Shown here one piece after another: positions 24,976-33,576 of a stretch of 64,000 nucleotides of DNA. The position numbers and the translations under genes were made by a program. Source of the DNA: an uncultured Oscillospiraceae bacterium (GTDB lineage Bacteria; Bacillota; Clostridia; Oscillospirales; Ruminococcaceae). The stretch covers positions 6,463 to 70,462 of the forward strand of contig CAJTMU010000007.1 of NCBI GenBank assembly GCA_910577365.1. Direction: 5' to 3'. Below the pieces are notes generated by a model. That model was not told the DNA's origin. It made no database searches and worked only from the letters and a program-made list of their open reading frames with translations. Each line of letters opens with the position of its first letter. Position 1 is the first letter of the stretch.

Positions 24976-26280
24976 TTATTCTCCGTGATATTCGGAAAGC
25001 GTGATATCAAAGCTGTATTCCCTATCACGCCCCATTGAATCAATCCTTACGACTGTTACGGTCACGCTGTCACCCGGCTTCATATCCTTTAGGATAGATG
25101 AAACCTCGGTTGTGGTAGTTACCGACTGACCGTTGACCTTTGTTATCGTATCGCCTACAACAAGCTCACTGTCCGCAATGGCAAGATTTTTATCAATCTC
25201 GGTTATATAAAGCCCAGGTGTCATTCCGTATCTGGCTGCGTCCTCGCTTACCTGAATGCAGGTAAAGCCAAGAATGGGCCTGCCGGTGACATATCCCTTA
25301 TTGATAAGGTCATCAATTACGGTTTTCGCCTCATTAATTGTTATCGCAAATCCCAGATTCTCGGAGTAATCATTGATAAGCTTTTCATTTACTACTCCCA
25401 CGACCTCGCCGTACATATTGAACATTGCGCCGCCCGAGTTGCCAGAGTTTATAGCAGCATCGGTCTGAATCGAGGACAGCGCCCTGTCGTTGGAGGATAT
25501 CTGACGGTTAAGTCCAGATACCACACCCTTGGAAACAGAGGTCTGAAGTCCCATCGGATTGCCTATGATAACCACATCGTCACCGAGATGCAGACTGTCG
25601 GAATCACCCAGCACAGCCGCCTGAAGGTTGCTCGCGTTGATTTTCAGCACGGCTATATCTGTGTCTTTGTCGCATCCCACAATGGTCGCGTCGTATTCCT
25701 GAGTGAAGCCTGTGCCGGTCTTAGGATCGGTAGTGCATACCTGAACTGTGAAGAAGTTCATTCCGTCCACCACATGATTGTTTGTCAGGATATATCCGTC
25801 ATTGGATATAACAATGCCGCTGCCCGAACCGTAAAGCACCTTTTCACCATGATATTCGATGTATACCTGTATATATACTATGCTGTCGCGCACCGCCGAA
25901 ACAAGATCGCGTGTATACATAAAAGTGCCGTCGGTGTTGAATTCTGCGTCACTGTTGACTTTGTGATAGATTGACGCTCCCGATTGCAGATCGTTAAGCG
26001 TGGGTGTGGTATTGTTTTCGTTTATTAGTTCCGACGTGCTGCCGGAAGGCGTGTGGTTTATTTGATCATTAGCGGATATAACGGCGCTGTTGGCTCTGCC
26101 CGCGATAAATGCTCCGCCGAATCCTGCGCCGCCGCCGACTATCGCCACAGCAGCTATCAGTGCGAACACCTTAGCCGCGCCGTGATTTTTCTTAGGAGGC
26201 TTCGGAGCTTTCATAGGCTCAGAGGGTGTCACTTCTTCGGTATAAATTTGCTGATAACCGTTTATATTGTTATCGTACAT
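24976..26280 (-). CDS. HtrA/DegP-like trypsin-type serine protease with PDZ domain
   Basis: 434 residues: a cytoplasmic Pro/Lys-rich start, one membrane anchor (about 37-58), a linker, an S1C protease domain and a C-terminal PDZ domain. The triad is visible as His in LTNNHVVDG, Asp in DTDIAVLK and Ser in NSGNSGGAMF. It should act outside the membrane in protein quality control or envelope stress. The start at 26280 is set by AAAGGATGG 7 bp upstream; the frame extends another 76 codons without a ribosome site, so that longer form is rejected. It lies downstream of scfB but is separated by about 160 bp with a TATAAT-like -10. Confidence 0.94.
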   Translation of the reverse strand: MYDNNINGYQQIYTEEVTPSEPMKAPKPPKKNHGAAKVFALIAAVAIVGGGAGFGGAFIAGRANSAVISANDQINHTPSGSTSELINENNTTPTLNDLQSGASIYHKVNSDAEFNTDGTFMYTRDLVSAVRDSIVYIQVYIEYHGEKVLYGSGSGIVISNDGYILTNNHVVDGMNFFTVQVCTTDPKTGTGFTQEYDATIVGCDKDTDIAVLKINASNLQAAVLGDSDSLHLGDDVVIIGNPMGLQTSVSKGVVSGLNRQISSNDRALSSIQTDAAINSGNSGGAMFNMYGEVVGVVNEKLINDYSENLGFAITINEAKTVIDDLINKGYVTGRPILGFTCIQVSEDAARYGMTPGLYITEIDKNLAIADSELVVGDTITKVNGQSVTTTTEVSSILKDMKPGDSVTVTVVRIDSMGRDREYSFDITLSEYHGE

Positions 26281-26438
26281 ATTGATCCATCCTTTCAGTC
26301 CCGCGTCGTTTATGTACCCAACGCGTTTCATCGCGCTTCGTTTTATGGTTATATTATAAAACGCTATTGTGTAAAATCTGTGAAGCAATGCTGATATAAA
26401 AATTAAATCCCGCTGACAAATCAACAAAATGAGGTCGA

Positions 26439-27794
26439 TTATTCTTTCAAAGCTCTGTCCGCGGCAAGTGTCAGTGCGCATTCCAACCGTTTTTTCTGCA
26501 TTTCGCATGAAAGCTTGTGCGGCTTTGTAATGTCGCTCTCATATATAAAGCTGTTGGCATTACAACCTCCAGAGCAGAAGAATTTAGCCCAACAGTCGCG
26601 GCAGCCCTGCTTGCTATATACATGGGTCGACGCAAAACGTGATTTAATATCTCCGTTAAAGCTGCCATCATATAGATTGCCCATTTTCCACTCTTCTAAG
26701 CCCACAAATTGGTGGCAGGGATAAATATTTCCGTTAGGGTCTACCGCAACGTAATCGTTGCCGCAGCCGCAGCCCCTCAGCCTTTTTATGGCACATGGAC
26801 CCTGATTCAGGTCAACCATGAAGTGGAAGAAGTTGAACTTGTCCTTTTCACGGTTCATCATGACCTTGCAAAGCCTGTCATATTCTGCAAATACCTGCGG
26901 CAGATCCGCCTCGGTGATGGCGTACGGTTCGTTGATATCGGTCACCACAGGCTCTGCCGAGAGCTGCTCAAAGCCCAACTCCCGCAGATGGAGAACATCG
27001 TCGGTAAAATCGAGGTTATATTTGGTGAATGTCGCGCGTACATAGTAATCTTTATCGCCGCGGCTTTGCACAAGCTTTTGAAATTTCGGAACAATAACGT
27101 CGTAGGCGCTTTTTCCGTTGAGTGTTTTGCGTATGCGGTCAGTTACTTCCTTGCGTCCGTCCAGCGACAAAACCACGTTGACCATCTCACGGTTTATAAA
27201 GTTGATTTTCTCATCGTCAAGCAGCAAACCGTTGGTGGTTATGGTAAAGCGGAAATTTTTGCTGTGCATCTTCTCCACGGAGCGGGCGTATTTTACGGTT
27301 TCCACTACCGTATCCCAAGCCATCAGCGGCTCTCCGCCAAAGAAATCCAACTCGATATTCTCACGGTTGCCCGAGTTTTCTATTAAAAAGTCGATTACCC
27401 TGCGACCCGTTTCGGGGGACATAATGCAGCGCTCTCCGCCGAAATCTCCCGTCTGGGCGAAGCAGTATTCGCAGCGCAGGTTGCAGTCGTGCGCAACATT
27501 GAGACACATGGACTTTATCGGGCTTCTGACCATTGTGTCCGAATATTTTTCGTAGTCGTCCTCGGTAAAGAGTGCACCGTCTTTGTACAGACCATACAGC
27601 TCGCCATAGGCTTCGCGCAGCTCATCGGCGGTATACTGCGGGAGCTTTTCAGTAAGCTCGTCCGGCATTTCGTCGCTCATTGGCGCCGAAATAAAGTCCA
27701 GCATATCAAATGCGCAGTCGTCCGGCACATGAACGGCGCCGCTGTTTACGTCAAGCAGGATATTATAGCCTGCCTGTTTGAATTTATGTATCAT
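26439..27794 (-). CDS. scfB: SCIFF peptide maturase, radical SAM/SPASM
   Basis: 451 residues. The radical SAM cluster site is CNLRCEYC near residue 110, followed by a GGEPL motif. The C-terminal SPASM region is rich in Cys (CGCG, YPCHQF, CRDCW, FFCSGGCN) to bind two more iron-sulfur clusters. Enzymes of this family form thioether crosslinks between Cys and Thr in the SCIFF precursor, whose gene is just upstream. The start at 27794 follows GGAG; an extended frame of 32 residues overlaps the end region of scfA's spacer and lacks homology. Both genes are read from one promoter at 28104. Confidence 0.95.
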   Translation of the reverse strand: MIHKFKQAGYNILLDVNSGAVHVPDDCAFDMLDFISAPMSDEMPDELTEKLPQYTADELREAYGELYGLYKDGALFTEDDYEKYSDTMVRSPIKSMCLNVAHDCNLRCEYCFAQTGDFGGERCIMSPETGRRVIDFLIENSGNRENIELDFFGGEPLMAWDTVVETVKYARSVEKMHSKNFRFTITTNGLLLDDEKINFINREMVNVVLSLDGRKEVTDRIRKTLNGKSAYDVIVPKFQKLVQSRGDKDYYVRATFTKYNLDFTDDVLHLRELGFEQLSAEPVVTDINEPYAITEADLPQVFAEYDRLCKVMMNREKDKFNFFHFMVDLNQGPCAIKRLRGCGCGNDYVAVDPNGNIYPCHQFVGLEEWKMGNLYDGSFNGDIKSRFASTHVYSKQGCRDCWAKFFCSGGCNANSFIYESDITKPHKLSCEMQKKRLECALTLAADRALKE

Positions 27795-27893
27795 TGGCAA
27801 TTCTCCGAAAATATGATAATTTTTGGGCAGGAACATTCCCGCCCAAACTCGGTAAATCGGAGCAAGGCTCCGTATCGTGCGGATTCGCACATG

Positions 27894-28037
27894 TCACTTG
27901 ACAGCCTCACACTTCTGGTTAGCCACCGTGCAGGATGTCTTGCAGGCAGACTGGCAGGAGGACTGGCACTTGCCGCAGCCGCCCTTTTCGGCGGAAGCCT
28001 TAAGATTAGCCTTGTTGATAGTCCTGATATGCTTCAA
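27894..28037 (-). CDS. scfA: SCIFF ribosomally made peptide (six cysteines in forty-five)
   Basis: 47 residues. It starts at TTG with AAAGAGGTG 6 bp upstream, which hides it from ATG-only searches. The leader is KHIRTINKANLKASAEKGG and the core holds six Cys at 21, 24, 28, 32, 36 and 43, with CGKC, SSCQSAC and KTSCTVANQKC patterns typical of SCIFF. The conserved Thr before the last Cys pair is the usual thioether acceptor. It is modified by the downstream ScfB. SCIFF is nearly universal in Clostridia but its function is unknown. Confidence 0.95.
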   Translation of the reverse strand: MKHIRTINKANLKASAEKGGCGKCQSSCQSACKTSCTVANQKCEAVK

Positions 28038-28103
28038 GGGAAACACCTCTTTCTTTATGTATTGCGTATAAACGCCCGTTTCAGCGTATGAACGCTTAAA
28101 TTC

Positions 28104-28132
28104 ATTATATCACATTTGGCTGCACATTTCAA
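28104..28132 (-). promoter_or_regulatory. Promoter for scfA-scfB
   Basis: On the minus strand TTGAAA and TATAAT are separated by 17 bp. The predicted leader before the scfA TTG is about 60 nt and contains AAGCGTTCATACGCTG, a small inverted repeat. Confidence 0.7.
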
Positions 28133-28215
28133 GGGGATATTGTTATTTTCACATTAAATTTAAGAAACTATATCTGAATAAAACACCGCTGAGGCAGGTA
28201 AATCATAGGAATTTC

Positions 28216-28454
28216 GCTTAACCGCGCGGCTTTGAGGGCAATCAATTGCGAAAAAATGATTAATGGTGTTTTTGGAAATCAATTTTTTGGCTTAACCATG
28301 CAGCTTTAGAGTGGTTTTCAGAGGCCTAAAATCATTTATTAAAATGCATAAGTTTAAGTATTTCCCATTATAGCGCAGTTTTCGAGAAAATCTCCCAAAA
28401 ACCGAGAATATTATATACTTCGTAAATTCCGCTTAACCGTGCGGTTTTAATGGT
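28216..28454. repeat. Three copies of a GCTTAACC-type motif
   Basis: The sequence GCTTAACCGCGCGGCTTT (28216) recurs as GCTTAACCATGCAGCTTT (28290) and GCTTAACCGTGCGGTTTT (28431). The third runs up to the stop of the lipoprotein gene. The spaces between are AT-rich with no ORF. Confidence 0.45.
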
Positions 28455-29476
28455 CAGTGAATCGTCCACGGAGCAGTATAATCCGTAAAACGCCATAGTC
28501 CATTATGTTTTTCCGCCCTGTAAACGACCTCCTTTACCTCGGTCTCTCCCGCCTCGTATTGAAATGTGTCATATTCCGTAAACACGGCGGTATTCTCCGT
28601 AAGCTCTGTCAGCTCGCGCTCAATGCTCTCCAGAGTGGGATTGTATCCTGCTCCCGAACAGTCCCTGACATAAAGAACACCGTCTTGCTCAATGAATTTG
28701 TTTGTGTCCATAAGAGCGGTCACTATCTCTCCGCTGAAGTACCTATCCAGCGCGTCCAACAGCTTTGCCTTGCTGTCAATAGCTGTGTTTGTGATGGGAA
28801 CGTAAGTTTCTCCGTTTATCTCTGTCGGGTCGCTTTCGTAATCTACGCCGTCAACCGCTCCGTTTGAGTAAGGGTGAAACATGCTGTAAAGCTTTGCGGA
28901 CGCGGAAAATATCTCGTCCAAGTTCTGCCGCGTGGGGTCAAGGCGCGTAAGCTGCTCTTCGGGAAGTATCGCGAAGCGTTCCTCCTGCTCATAGTAGCGG
29001 TAGACCCTGCTTCCGTCAGGGGATATGTAGAAGTCGCACATATAGTAAAGCGTACCCTCATGCTCGTCGTAGCAGCTTACCGCTCTACATATCAGCCCGT
29101 CTATCTCAGCGGTTTTTACCGCGTCGGAGAAAATATACACCTTGTCCGCAGACGGAAGCCCGAGAAAAGCGTTGTCGAAGGCGGATATCTGCTTAGTAAC
29201 ATCTAAGGTGGGAGATTCCTGCGTCGGCATATCCGATGATGGTTCGTCAGAAACGATTTCTTCAGGAACCTGCTCACTCGTTACTGACAGGATTTCCTCC
29301 GAAATATCGTCCGTGCTGGTCGTCACCTCAATTGAACTGACAGGTTCGCCGATCGACGGGGGAAGGGAGGGCGATTCGGCTTCCGTATTTCCCGAGGGCG
29401 AATTGTCGTTATCGCCCGAGCAGCCCGCTGCAATAAGGCACAATATCGCGGCAAGAGCCGCCGTAAATCTTTTCAT
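28454..29476 (-). CDS. Predicted lipoprotein of unknown function
   Basis: 340 residues with lipobox IAAGC (Cys19). Residues of about 22-95 are a Ser/Thr/Pro/Glu-rich spacer. The folded part from about 98 is acidic mixed alpha/beta; KEVVYRAEKHNGLWRFTDY at the end resembles the NTF2-like or DUF-type sensor tails of Clostridial lipoproteins. No catalytic residues are evident. It has no obvious operon partner: a terminator separates it from the small acidic gene upstream. Confidence 0.72.
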   Translation of the reverse strand: MKRFTAALAAILCLIAAGCSGDNDNSPSGNTEAESPSLPPSIGEPVSSIEVTTSTDDISEEILSVTSEQVPEEIVSDEPSSDMPTQESPTLDVTKQISAFDNAFLGLPSADKVYIFSDAVKTAEIDGLICRAVSCYDEHEGTLYYMCDFYISPDGSRVYRYYEQEERFAILPEEQLTRLDPTRQNLDEIFSASAKLYSMFHPYSNGAVDGVDYESDPTEINGETYVPITNTAIDSKAKLLDALDRYFSGEIVTALMDTNKFIEQDGVLYVRDCSGAGYNPTLESIERELTELTENTAVFTEYDTFQYEAGETEVKEVVYRAEKHNGLWRFTDYTAPWTIH

Positions 29477-29536
29477 AAAAAATCTCCGTTCGCATATTTT
29501 CAGGGCGTGTCCGTTGGCACTCCTTTAAATATATGC

Positions 29537-29570
29537 GAAAAAACGGCGGTACATGATAAGCACCGCCGAA
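29537..29570 (-). terminator. Terminator of small acidic membrane protein gene
   Basis: On the minus strand CGGCGGT...ACCGCCG is followed directly by TTTTTTCG, 20 bp past the gene stop. Classic intrinsic form. Confidence 0.85.
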
Positions 29571-29591
29571 ATCTTTAAGGCAACTAAATCA

Positions 29592-29873
29592 TCAAAGCGA
29601 CTCGTCCGCCTCGTCCGCGGGAACGTCCTCTATAAGCTCGTCGGGCTTAGCGTCAGCGGCGGGAGCGGATGGAATATCAATATCAGAATCAATCTCGAAA
29701 TCCGTATCATCGTCAAAATCGAAATCAATATCATCATCGTCAAGGTCGTCCCAATCGTTGTAGTAGTCCTCTTCGTTCTCCTTTTCCAGCTTTTTCTTAG
29801 TGATATAGGTAGCAGCCGCAATACCGCCGACAGCGGCAAGAAGTCCCACCATAAATACTCCGAAACCCTTCAT
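29592..29873 (-). CDS. Small membrane-anchored acidic protein
   Basis: 93 residues: a glycine-rich transmembrane helix (about 3-23), KKKLEKE, then a highly acidic, Asp-rich tail (runs of DDDD and DFDFDDD) and an Ala/Pro end. The architecture resembles small Clostridial envelope proteins without assigned function. AGGAGG precedes the ATG by 6 bp. The upstream gap to 30111 contains a long hairpin ACACAATC...GATTGTGT near 29927-29973 and no ORF. Confidence 0.75.
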   Translation of the reverse strand: MKGFGVFMVGLLAAVGGIAAATYITKKKLEKENEEDYYNDWDDLDDDDIDFDFDDDTDFEIDSDIDIPSAPAADAKPDELIEDVPADEADESL

Positions 29874-30111
29874 GTTTATCCTCCTTGTAAAACGGTTATA
29901 CATTATCTTTGGGAAGCGCTGATTAAAACACAATCGTTCCACAAAAATGAGTGACTCATGTGGGGATTGTGTTACGCTGCACTTTAATCGGCGATCCTCA
30001 GGCTATGCCGCGGACAGACATATCCACCGCGTTTATACAAATAATAGTATATACCTTTTTGTGAATTTTTTCAAGTGCAATTAAGATTTTTTGTGAATTT
30101 TTACAAAAAAT

Positions 30112-30864
30112 TTACATATTTCCTGTCATATTCATCAAAATTGAGATTGCGGCGATAGGCGCGGTCTCGCAGCGCAGTATACGCTTTCCAAGGGAAACCG
30201 CAGAAAGCCCTCTGTCCGTAAGAATAGCCGCTTCGCTCGGCTCAAATCCGCCCTCGCTGCCAATAACTATATCCACATTGTGCTTGAAATCGGAAACCGC
30301 AGACTTGAGCGGAAGCTCTGCGCATTCATAAAACAGTATACCCGTATTTTCGACGGAAATAAGTTCCGTAAGGGCGGAAAATTCCACCGCTTCACCAATC
30401 TTGGGTATAATCCCGCGTCCGCACTGCTTAGCGGCTTCAAGAGCTATTCTTTGATAACGCTCCGTTTTTTTTGCGACAGCTTTGCTGTCCGGGCGAGAAA
30501 CACAGCGCTTTGAGAAAAACGGGATTATCTCGCTCGCGCCGCATTCAACCGCTTTCTGCACAATAAACTCCATCTTGTCGCCTTTTGGCATAGCCTGAAA
30601 AAGACGCAGATATATATTCGGCTCAGCGGCGTTGGGAGAGCATTCAAGTATAGAAAATCGGCACATATACTTATCCGCGTTTTCCATCCTCGCAAGGTAA
30701 TCCGTGCCTTTGCCGTCGCACAGTACAGCGAGATCCCCCGCCCTCATACGGAGTACCTGCGTTGCGTGCCGAGAGTCGTCCCCCGTAAGGATTGCCTCCC
30801 GCTCGTCTATATTTTCCGTAAAAAACCGCGGATATCTCCACCGTTCTATCTCAAATTCAGCCAT
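30112..30864 (-). CDS. rsmE: 16S rRNA m3U1498 methyltransferase
   Basis: 250 residues of the RsmE SPOUT-type family. The N-terminal PUA-like part includes RFF and SRHATQVLRMRAGD. The C-terminal knot carries GSEGGFEPSEA and LGKRILRCETAPI, the SAM-binding motifs. It methylates N3 of U1498 in 16S rRNA. ATG at 30864 follows GGAGG by 5 bp. It often follows prmA in other genomes, but that gene is absent here. Confidence 0.95.
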   Translation of the reverse strand: MAEFEIERWRYPRFFTENIDEREAILTGDDSRHATQVLRMRAGDLAVLCDGKGTDYLARMENADKYMCRFSILECSPNAAEPNIYLRLFQAMPKGDKMEFIVQKAVECGASEIIPFFSKRCVSRPDSKAVAKKTERYQRIALEAAKQCGRGIIPKIGEAVEFSALTELISVENTGILFYECAELPLKSAVSDFKHNVDIVIGSEGGFEPSEAAILTDRGLSAVSLGKRILRCETAPIAAISILMNMTGNM

Positions 30865-31011
30865 TTTTCCTCCGAAAATATTTTTGTCAAATCCCATATA
30901 GCCTTTAAACAAATGATGGCTATATGGGAAGAATGCTGCGGTTGATTTACACACAAATTCCGATGAATATTAATTGTTAACCCAATTCATTTATATAAAA
31001 TACCGTTTTTA

Positions 31012-31292
31012 TTATGGATTCCACTTTGCGTGGTAATCCGTCAAATCGGACACTTTACCCTCCCTAATCCTTCCGACAAGCGACTTTGCGTCTTCATCGG
31101 TTTCACAATACAGCCGTATTCCCTTTTTGCTGTCTGCCAGTATAAGATTTACATTATTTTGAAGAGTTATTGGATTCTTGGAGCAGAATATACCTTTATC
31201 ACTTTTACGTTGATTGTTTCCTCGCTCGTTTTTACGCGAACTTTTAAGGGAGATTTCCCCACAGCTTTTGCCTTCTTTTCAGGATAATTCAT
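31012..31292 (-). pseudogene. Frameshifted small hypothetical gene
   Basis: One frame reads MNYPEKKAKAVGKSPLKVRV... and stops after about 41 codons. Another frame picks up around the AAAAGTGATAAAGG stretch and continues KNPITLQNNVNLILADSKK to a stop near 31012 with ordinary protein-like composition. Joined, they give about 93 residues. The family is unknown and no ribosome site is clear, so this is either a decayed gene or a sequencing frameshift. Confidence 0.4.
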
Positions 31293-31353
31293 ATTTTGAA
31301 TATAAAATACTATTGTTATTCAAAATTTTTATTTTAGTTGAATAAAAATTCTG

Positions 31354-31557
31354 TTAAACGCGGCATCTGTTCATATACCAAGGTAAATCTTTTTTCACCC
31401 ACTCTTCAAATTTATACCCCATATCGGAACAGCAGCGTTCACACATTTCAATATCCGTCAGGTATGTTACCGACAATGTGTATGTGTCGGGAGATAAAGG
31501 GAATGTACTGTTGGAATCCATCTGATTAAAAATAGTATTATCAAAAATCAGTTCCAC
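31354..31557 (-). CDS. Hypothetical 67-residue protein overlapping recG end
   Basis: Starts at GTG inside the last codons of recG (GTGGAACTGA), an overlap typical of translational coupling. Composition is protein-like, with CERCC and KKDLPWYMNRC near the end. No family is recognised and the coding status is uncertain. Confidence 0.4.
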   Translation of the reverse strand: MELIFDNTIFNQMDSNSTFPLSPDTYTLSVTYLTDIEMCERCCSDMGYKFEEWVKKDLPWYMNRCRV

Positions 31558-33566
31558 CCGTATTGCGCCGCAGAGCCGAACAGCCTTTCCACGTTTTTAC
31601 GAAGTCCCGCATTTTTTTCTGAGGACAAATTGCTGTCCTCCGCAAGTATTTCCTGAGCGAGCTTATCCGCCTCTGCAACGATACCCGAGTCGTCCGCGAG
31701 GTCGGCAATGCGCATGGGGGGAAGCCCGTGCTGCTCCTGCCCGAAGAAGTTTCCGGGACCGCGCAGCTGCAGATCCATATCCGCTATTTTGTATCCGTCG
31801 GTCGTATCCACCATGGCGCGGGTTCGGGCGCGGGTATACTCGCTTTTGCTGTCGGTCATCAGCACACAGTAGCTTTGCTCCGCACCGCGCCCCACTCGCC
31901 CCCTGAGCTGGTGGAGCTGCGACAGCCCAAATTGTTCCGCGTTCTCAATAAGCATTACAACCGCGTTGGGAACGTCTATACCCACCTCGATAACGGTAGT
32001 GGATATCAGCAGTTTAAGGTCATTATCCTTAAACTCTGCCATTACCCGCTCCTTTTCCGTCTGCTTCATTTTTCCGTAAAGCAGACCGGTGGGTATATCA
32101 CGGAATTCGTCTTCGGTAAGCCTGTCAAAGTATTCGATGGCGCTGACTTTTTCGCTCGCTCCGTCGTCGTTTACCAGCGGACAGACAATATACGCCTGTT
32201 TTCCCTCGGCAATATGCTTTTTTATAAATTTATATATCCTTGGGCGGAACGAGGTGTCCACCGCGTAGGTCTTTATAGGTATTCGTCCTTTGGGCATTTC
32301 GTTCAGCACTGAAACGTCCAGATCGCCGTAAATGATAAGCGCCAGCGTTCGCGGAATGGGCGTAGCCGACATTGCGAGAATATGCGGATTATATCCTTTT
32401 TCTGCAAGCGCGGAACGCTGGTTTACGCCGAAGCGGTGCTGCTCGTCCACAATGACAAGCCCCAAATTCTTGATATCAGCCGTTTTTTGTATAAGCGCCT
32501 GCGTACCGATTATCACATCGGTCTCGCCCGCTTTCGCGGCAGCTTTGGCAGCGTTTTTCTCCTTTGCGGACATTCCGCCCGTGATTAGGCTCACCTTTAT
32601 GCCGAGCGGTATAAGAAGCTCCGAAAAGGTTTTAAAATGCTGTCTTGCAAGCACCTCGGTTGGCGCCATCACCAAAGTCTGAAAGTTGTTTTTTGCGGCG
32701 AAAAAAGCGGCTGCCGCGGCTACCAGCGTCTTTCCTGAGCCAACGTCTCCCTGAAGCAGTCTGTTCATAGGGTACTGCCGCTTCATATCCGCAATACACT
32801 CCGCCGCCGCCCTCTGCTGTGCGGCGGTGGGAGAGAATGGGAGTGAACTCCAGAATTCGTCGGTGTCCGCGTCGGACATCACCGCGCCGCTCATATCTCT
32901 GCCCCTCGAGCGTATCATGGACAAGCCCAGCTTAAGTGTAAGCAGCTCCTCGAAAACAAGCCTTTTGCGAGCGGCTGTGTACTCTTCGCGCGATTTCGGA
33001 AAGTGTATTTTATACATAGCTTCCTGCACTCCAAGAAGCCCGAATTTTTCAAGTATTTCCGCGCTGAGAGTTTCCTCACGCTTTACCGCGGAGAGAGCGG
33101 TTTTTATGTTTGCGCTGACCATGTTGTTGGAAAGTCCCGCCGTAAGGTGATATTTGGGCAGCAGACCCTGCTCGTGCGCTCCCACATACATCGGTGAGGA
33201 TATCTGCATACACGCGAGGTCGCCCGTTATCTTACCGTAAAAAATATATTCCTTTCCAAGCTCCAACTTGTCAAAGGTGTATTTCGCGTTGAAAAAGACC
33301 GCCGTAATGCTGCCCGTATCGTCATTCAGCTCCGCTTTGTACAGCGCGACCTTTGCGTATCTGCTGAACGGTTCGGTTTTTTGGGCAACGACCGCGCGCA
33401 GGGCGCAAAACTCCCCCAGAACGACGTCCCGTATCGCGGTAACGTCAGTAAAATCCACATAATCCCGCGGGTAAAGCTCGGTGAGCTGCTCAACGGTTTC
33501 TATCCCGAGTTTTTTGTACAGCTCCGCCTTTTTCGGTCCTACGCCCTTAAGGTAGGTTATTTCCAT
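31548..33566 (-). CDS. recG: ATP-dependent DNA helicase RecG
   Basis: 672 residues, the normal length. An N-terminal wedge/OB domain starts with a helix-hairpin motif (LKGVGPKKAELYKKLGI). The helicase core shows Walker A GDVGSGKT, DEQHRFG (motif II DExH), SATPIPRTL (motif III) and the C-terminal RGRVGRG (motif VI). It remodels stalled replication forks and Holliday junctions. It lies 10 bp after fakA, with a ribosome site GGAG inside the end of that gene. The asp23-fakA-recG order matches the B. subtilis ylo region. Confidence 0.97.
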   Translation of the reverse strand: MEITYLKGVGPKKAELYKKLGIETVEQLTELYPRDYVDFTDVTAIRDVVLGEFCALRAVVAQKTEPFSRYAKVALYKAELNDDTGSITAVFFNAKYTFDKLELGKEYIFYGKITGDLACMQISSPMYVGAHEQGLLPKYHLTAGLSNNMVSANIKTALSAVKREETLSAEILEKFGLLGVQEAMYKIHFPKSREEYTAARKRLVFEELLTLKLGLSMIRSRGRDMSGAVMSDADTDEFWSSLPFSPTAAQQRAAAECIADMKRQYPMNRLLQGDVGSGKTLVAAAAAFFAAKNNFQTLVMAPTEVLARQHFKTFSELLIPLGIKVSLITGGMSAKEKNAAKAAAKAGETDVIIGTQALIQKTADIKNLGLVIVDEQHRFGVNQRSALAEKGYNPHILAMSATPIPRTLALIIYGDLDVSVLNEMPKGRIPIKTYAVDTSFRPRIYKFIKKHIAEGKQAYIVCPLVNDDGASEKVSAIEYFDRLTEDEFRDIPTGLLYGKMKQTEKERVMAEFKDNDLKLLISTTVIEVGIDVPNAVVMLIENAEQFGLSQLHQLRGRVGRGAEQSYCVLMTDSKSEYTRARTRAMVDTTDGYKIADMDLQLRGPGNFFGQEQHGLPPMRIADLADDSGIVAEADKLAQEILAEDSNLSSEKNAGLRKNVERLFGSAAQYGWN

Positions 33567-33576
33567 GAGAACCGCG

